A DNA stretch of 10,521 bases from Goniomonas avonlea (lineage: Eukaryota > Cryptophyceae > Goniomonadida > Goniomonadaceae), in contig QUTJ01031247.1 of NCBI GenBank assembly GCA_003573635.1, positions 1-10,521 on the forward strand. The letters are read 5' to 3'. Shown here one piece after another: positions 7,188-10,521 of the stretch. Positions within the stretch are counted from its first letter, which is position 1. Each line of letters opens with the position of its first letter. The notes below the pieces were generated by a model that was not told the DNA's origin, did not search any database, and worked only from the letters and a program-made list of their open reading frames with translations. The translations under genes and the position numbers were made by a program.

Positions 7188-8150
7188 TTAGAGTTTCCAT
7201 TATCGTAGTAGGCTGTCTCCACACCATGCAGCCGTACTGTGTGATGCTGCATATACACCTGAGGGAGGTCACAAGTCATCGAACCCCCTAAGGTATGTCT
7301 GGCTTATGGCCGGCATGATCACATTGAAGAGTTAATAATCTCAACTGCTGATGGCAGCAGCGGTGGCACCACTTGAGACCACATTGTGTGCGCCTGATCT
7401 TTGTAGGTGGGAACCATTATCGCCTTGGGGTGAGAACAGCGAAAAGAAATAGCACAGGGCTAATAGTGCCACTGTGATAATATCATGTCATCATAATATT
7501 CCTTCACAAGAGCTTGGCGGCTTTGCCAGAGCCGCTGTTAGGGCAGCAGCGGCTGCGCAGGCCTGGGGTGATTCACGTGGGCGACTATTCTGGTGGGCCT
7601 CTGCTACAAGTAGGGGTCATCGAACTTCATACATTTGGGCTTGGAGAGCAGCGTGACTTGGAAAAGCTTGAGATACAGTGCACACATGACACAGTGATGT
7701 GTTGGATGGATCCACTTTCTCCGCCCTCCCTCTCCATGACACCACAGAGGACACTCTTTTCAATACTTGGCCTCACACTGTGAGAGTGAAAGCTTCAGCT
7801 CTAGTTTGCCCATCCATTCTTCTCCTGCCCCTTCTGTCAGTAAGCCATGAACTGGTGTGAGTCTATTCCATTAGTCAGAGTTGCTACCCTTGCCCATCAA
7901 TTTACTGGAACTGCAATGTGTCACCTTGCTTGAGTGCAAACTACTGAGAGAAGTGCCTGGACATGCGCACACGTGAAAGCCATCAAGTTCCAACAAGGAT
8001 GGCCAGGATCGATGATGTGTATCTGGCATGAGACGAGTGCTGACAAAAGAGCAGAATTCATCAAAAGCACGTTGCTCTCTGTGTTTCAGAAGTGCAATCT
8101 GTGAGAACAAGAGATCTGTATAGTGATTTTTGGAATTTGGATCAATCGCA

Positions 8151-8151
<1 letters not shown>
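7188..8151. other. No recognised gene
   Basis: Open frames exist on both strands (+ 7514-7783, - 7871-8206). The second has coding-like text (FSQIALLKHREQRAFDEFC) after a possible splice acceptor, but no family was recognised. Part of the region next to 8152 may be 3' flank or untranslated region of the transporter gene on the - strand. Confidence 0.4.

Positions 8152-8209
<58 letters not shown>
8152..8209. repeat. (CA)n microsatellite
   Basis: This is an uninterrupted CA dinucleotide run of about 29 units. It begins about 110 nt beyond the transporter stop codon on the - strand, where it reads (TG)n, so it may lie in that gene's 3' untranslated region. Val-Cys repeat open frames through it are artefacts. 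Confidence 0.97.
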
Positions 8210-8321
8210 AGCACATGCACAGAGTACTCCAGCATCCTGGGAGCCAGAACAGCCACTGATCTAGATTGACCCCAAAAAAAAGCCAAGGAGAAAAAATCAG
8301 ACCTGCTCATGGCTGGGGTGG

Positions 8322-10481
8322 TCACATCGCACCACAAGGCTCAGGCAGAAAAACACGCACCCCCAAGCCCAAAAAGAAAATCAGCATGCCCAGGATGTGC
8401 TCGCCCCTGATTGGCTTGGGGAACATGTAAAAGGACCCCAGGATGTTAATAAACTTGCGCACAATGCCGGCACCAGTTGCAATCACTGCACCAAATGACC
8501 CAATAGTTGCTGTCCTGTCAAGTGAGTTGGCTTCAACACCCAGCTTGCCCTCAAGACAGATGCAAGATGCCAAGCTCGCGAGGGGAGGTCAGAGAACGCT
8601 GGAGGTTTCTTTATTACACCCTCAGCTATGTGTTTGTGTTTGAAAAGATCATCTCCTTGGTCACACTTGGTCACACTAAATATTGAAGCAGTTGCTGTCC
8701 CTAAGAAATCCCAAGTCATTTATGCCTGTATGAGACCCTGGTGTGAGATGTTTCAAAAAAAGGATTCAAAGTTGGCCATAGAATGAACCACCATAGTATC
8801 ACACACACTATCTTGATTTCTAGTTGGACAAGGTGCCCTTTATCGAGAGTCCCTTTCTGCACATTGTTGCCAAAGTCAACAGCAAAGTAACAGCAGTTTG
8901 ACCTGTCGCACCACCACATCCGAGCAAGTGTGTCCTGTGTCCTGCGCCCACTTGTTTTCCACATAATTTCCATAAATGTGCAGATGCAAGCACATAACCA
9001 ATTTGACCTGTCACCCTTTTTGCACAAAGGAACCATGGAAGGCTACCAGCGACTGCTGCTTCCGAGCTACACATCTTCACAATATAATAGGTGTTTCCAA
9101 CAATTGCCCCATGAGTTCCCCAGCAGTTGCTGGGAAGCTGGGAATTAGCAATAAGGTGTCAAGAGGAGCCCCTGGAGGAGACAAAAGCTAGCATTCAACA
9201 GTAGTGTCAGCACATCAGGGACATTAGCACAGAGCTCATGAACACCAGCTAAACAACCAACCCAGATGACGGCAACACCAGCCTACAAGAGTGGCACACA
9301 CACCAGAAGTAGAGTCCAAGATATCCAAGAGAACCAACAGTGACCAGCAGCACCCATAATGATGGTTCCAGTTGCAAGTGCTCGAGAGCTGGGCTCAATT
9401 GACCTGCTCACTTGATATAAATCAGCAGCTCAACAGACATTGGCAAGCCAGGGCACCTGAAATGAGCACAGTTCCAAACAGGAGCATGGTGCTGATCGCG
9501 TTTGTAACCACCAATAACTCAGAAATATCACGCTTGAGATGACCCATCGCTTTTTCCTGCGTGACAGTGATCCCCATGAAGAACAACAAAGGCCGACAAA
9601 CCTGTAGCGTGCTGGTGGCAGCATCGGACACCAACCCCAGAGTTCCAGCCGCCAGTCCAAAAAATGTGTCGCTGCGTTCCAACTTTCTCGCGGCGTTCAT
9701 ATCGCCAGTGGCGAATAAAGCCAACCCAACACATAGAGAAGCCGCCGAGATATAATCGAGAGCATGAAATTTCTTGCGCAGCAATATGGCCGACCCGATC
9801 ATTACCACAACAATTTTCGAAGATTTCAGGAGCTGAGACTGTGCTGTGTGAGTGACAAATGGACCAGGGACGGCGCACCGTTGCAAAACTAATACTGTCC
9901 AAGGAAACCCATGACAGGCCCCTGTATTTGGGTCAGCCCATGCAAGCGCAATCATTCACAGACCTGCCGAAGGCCAAAGCAACGGCAATAAGTGTATATG
10001 CTTTCCAAGGAACGCCGGGAGCTAAGTGAAAGCCACCAGTCTGTGCGTAGATCTCAACAAACGCGAACATCGAAAACAAGAGCATTTCGAGAGTCGCCGA
10101 GAACCACGCAAACTTGAAATGCTGATCCAATCGCATATCAGTTGACGCAAACATATTTGATGGACAGACCTTGTGTGTGAGCTCTTCAACAAAAATCCCC
10201 TGCACCCCAAATGAAAAAATGATCCCACCGACCAATATCCAAAGCTGATGCAAACCACCCAAGTGACCAAGTGGGATACAGAACACGTGTAGGTTTGGAC
10301 GAGAGGTTGCCACGGTCGTCATCGCAACACGTATTCTGAAGCTTTTCTGTTTTCTGAAGCGTTTCCCAGCACAAATCACAACCCACGTCGCCCAAAAGTG
10401 TGAACTGTCACTGTGGCCGAACTTGCCGCCGAAGACTCCCCTACCGTACCGATACCTATATGTAAAGCCCTGTTGGGCCAT
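8322..10481 (-). CDS. UAA/SLC35B-like nucleotide-sugar or PAPS transporter
   Basis: This is a multi-pass antiporter of the Golgi/ER drug-metabolite transporter superfamily. It would import an activated donor (UDP-sugar or PAPS) into the secretory lumen. Substrate is not decidable from sequence. Exon 1 is 10481-9964, exon 2 9894-9602, exon 3 9556-9457, exon 4 9403-9304 and exon 5 8514-8322. Landmarks in order are LWILVGGIIFSFGVQGIFVE, LLKSSKIVVVMIGSAILL, YISAASLCVGLALFATGD and SDAATSTLQ joined to EKAMGHL. Then come VLISG joined to QLSPALEHL, GSLGYLGLYFW joined to TATIGSFGAVIAT, and FPKPIRGEHILGMLIFFLGL. About ten hydrophobic segments are visible. Junction phases agree at introns 2, 3 and 4. 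The start is uncertain: ATG at 10481 gives a hydrophilic lead of about 53 residues, while ATG at 10322 begins closer to the first membrane helix. Exon 2 needs one base or one short intron removed between about 9885 and 9845. A further 3' exon is possible because GTGCGT follows FFLGLG. SLC35B2/B3-like homology is from known family motifs. Confidence 0.82.
8657..8676. repeat. Tandem 10-bp duplication
   Basis: TTGGTCACAC occurs twice in direct succession within intron 4 of the transporter gene. It is probably a simple slippage duplication. Confidence 0.85.
8952..9129 (-). other. Possible diverged copy of the transporter's last exon
   Basis: Within intron 4 the - strand reads GTHGAIVGNTYYIVKM and then SLPWFLCAKRVTGQIGYVLA. 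This parallels GSFGAVIATGAGIVRK and the FPKP-containing segment of exon 5. The DNA also agrees at the start: AGCAACT, two mismatches, TGGG, then GG-x-GCA. A CCCAG acceptor at 9130 in the correct phase would join exon 4 to it. The copy is two bases longer in the first 27, so its frame is displaced, and the FPKP motif is changed to CAKR. It could be an alternative terminal exon or a dead duplicate. The similarity was judged by eye. Confidence 0.35.
9404..9456 (-). other. Intron 3 of the transporter gene (53 nt)
   Basis: The donor is TTTCAG|GTGCCC and the acceptor GAGCAG|GTCAAT, so CAGGT is repeated at both ends. Phase 1 joins VLISG to QLSPALEHL, matching the family spacing after the helix. Read-through would stop 9 codons later at 9422. 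Confidence 0.8.
9557..9601 (-). other. Intron 2 of the transporter gene (45 nt)
   Basis: The donor is CTACAG|GTTTGTC and the acceptor CACGCAG|GAAAAAG, with CAG|G at both ends. The segment has 45 nt and no stop, so it can be read through. Removing it gives STLQ-EKAM, the family-like VQEKAM junction, whereas retaining it inserts 15 extra residues just before the Gln. Family comparison therefore favours splicing. Confidence 0.75.
9895..9963 (-). other. Intron 1 of the transporter gene (69 nt)
   Basis: The donor is CAG|GTCTGTG and the acceptor GGACAG|TATTAG. Joining gives LAFG-SISFATV in phase 2, replacing a frame that would stop at 9933. The frame entered then disagrees with the clear downstream frame (SQLLKSSK), so either this junction or a nearby base is uncertain. 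Confidence 0.5.
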
Positions 10482-10521
10482 ATAATGGCTGATGTTGCCG
10501 GTTTTACCAGGCGTATTTCCC
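10482..10521. other. Upstream edge of the transporter gene
   Basis: Only 40 bp precede the first in-frame ATG on the - strand. No promoter element can be judged. Confidence 0.4.

Larger units (their letters stand above)
8515..9303 (-). other. Intron 4 of the transporter gene (789 nt)
   Basis: The donor is TTCTG|GTGTGTG and the acceptor TTGACAG|GACAGC. Phase 2 joins GYLGLYF to WTATIGSFGAV. The spacing from GYLG to FGA is then identical to the family pattern (GYLG, 10 residues, FGA). It is more than ten times longer than the other introns and holds a possible second copy of the last exon plus a short tandem duplication. Confidence 0.75.

Noticed and set aside
8086-8337. Open frames through the (CA)n tract with long Val-Cys repeats.
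   Set aside because: They are translations of a dinucleotide microsatellite with no domain.

Overview
This is a eukaryotic nuclear window. The evidence is microsatellites, non-LTR retrotransposon debris, long non-coding stretches, and one gene split by GT-AG introns. The organism is not identified. A MurC (peptidoglycan ligase) fragment beside an arylamine N-acetyltransferase (NAT) and a UAA-type nucleotide-sugar/PAPS transporter would suit an alga of the green lineage that kept plastid peptidoglycan genes. That is inference, not proof. Two single unresolved bases (3906, 3910) and several frame slips mean some apparent mutations may be sequencing or assembly errors.

Layout. 1-303: GA-rich low-complexity tract and a (CT)n tract. 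304-1955: no recognised gene, one 79-codon open frame and a small hairpin. 1955-3004: a rearranged locus. The middle and C-terminal parts of a NAT lie on the + strand and are split at 2171/2525 by about 350 bp that encode the C-terminal domain of MurC on the - strand. A NAT-like N-terminal piece lies just upstream in inverted orientation. 3325-3348: a perfect 24-bp palindrome. 3355-about 4890: 5' part of a LINE-like element (+), with an AP-endonuclease-type domain broken by frameshifts, then a linker. About 4800-5300 (perhaps to 5564): a second, different LINE-like endonuclease remnant (-), meeting the first tail to tail. 5565-8150: no recognised gene, only short unidentified open frames and a small repeat cluster. 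8152-8209: (CA)n.

8322-10481 (-): the best-supported gene, a UAA/SLC35B-like transporter. Five coding blocks join in frame across introns of 69, 45, 53 and 789 nt, and the joined exons recreate family-like junctions. One frame problem remains inside exon 2. The large intron appears to hold a diverged second copy of the last exon.

No operon or joint pathway is implied. The most notable observations are the MurC fragment embedded antisense in a NAT reading frame, the adjacent inverted NAT piece, and the very short introns plus possible duplicated terminal exon of the transporter.
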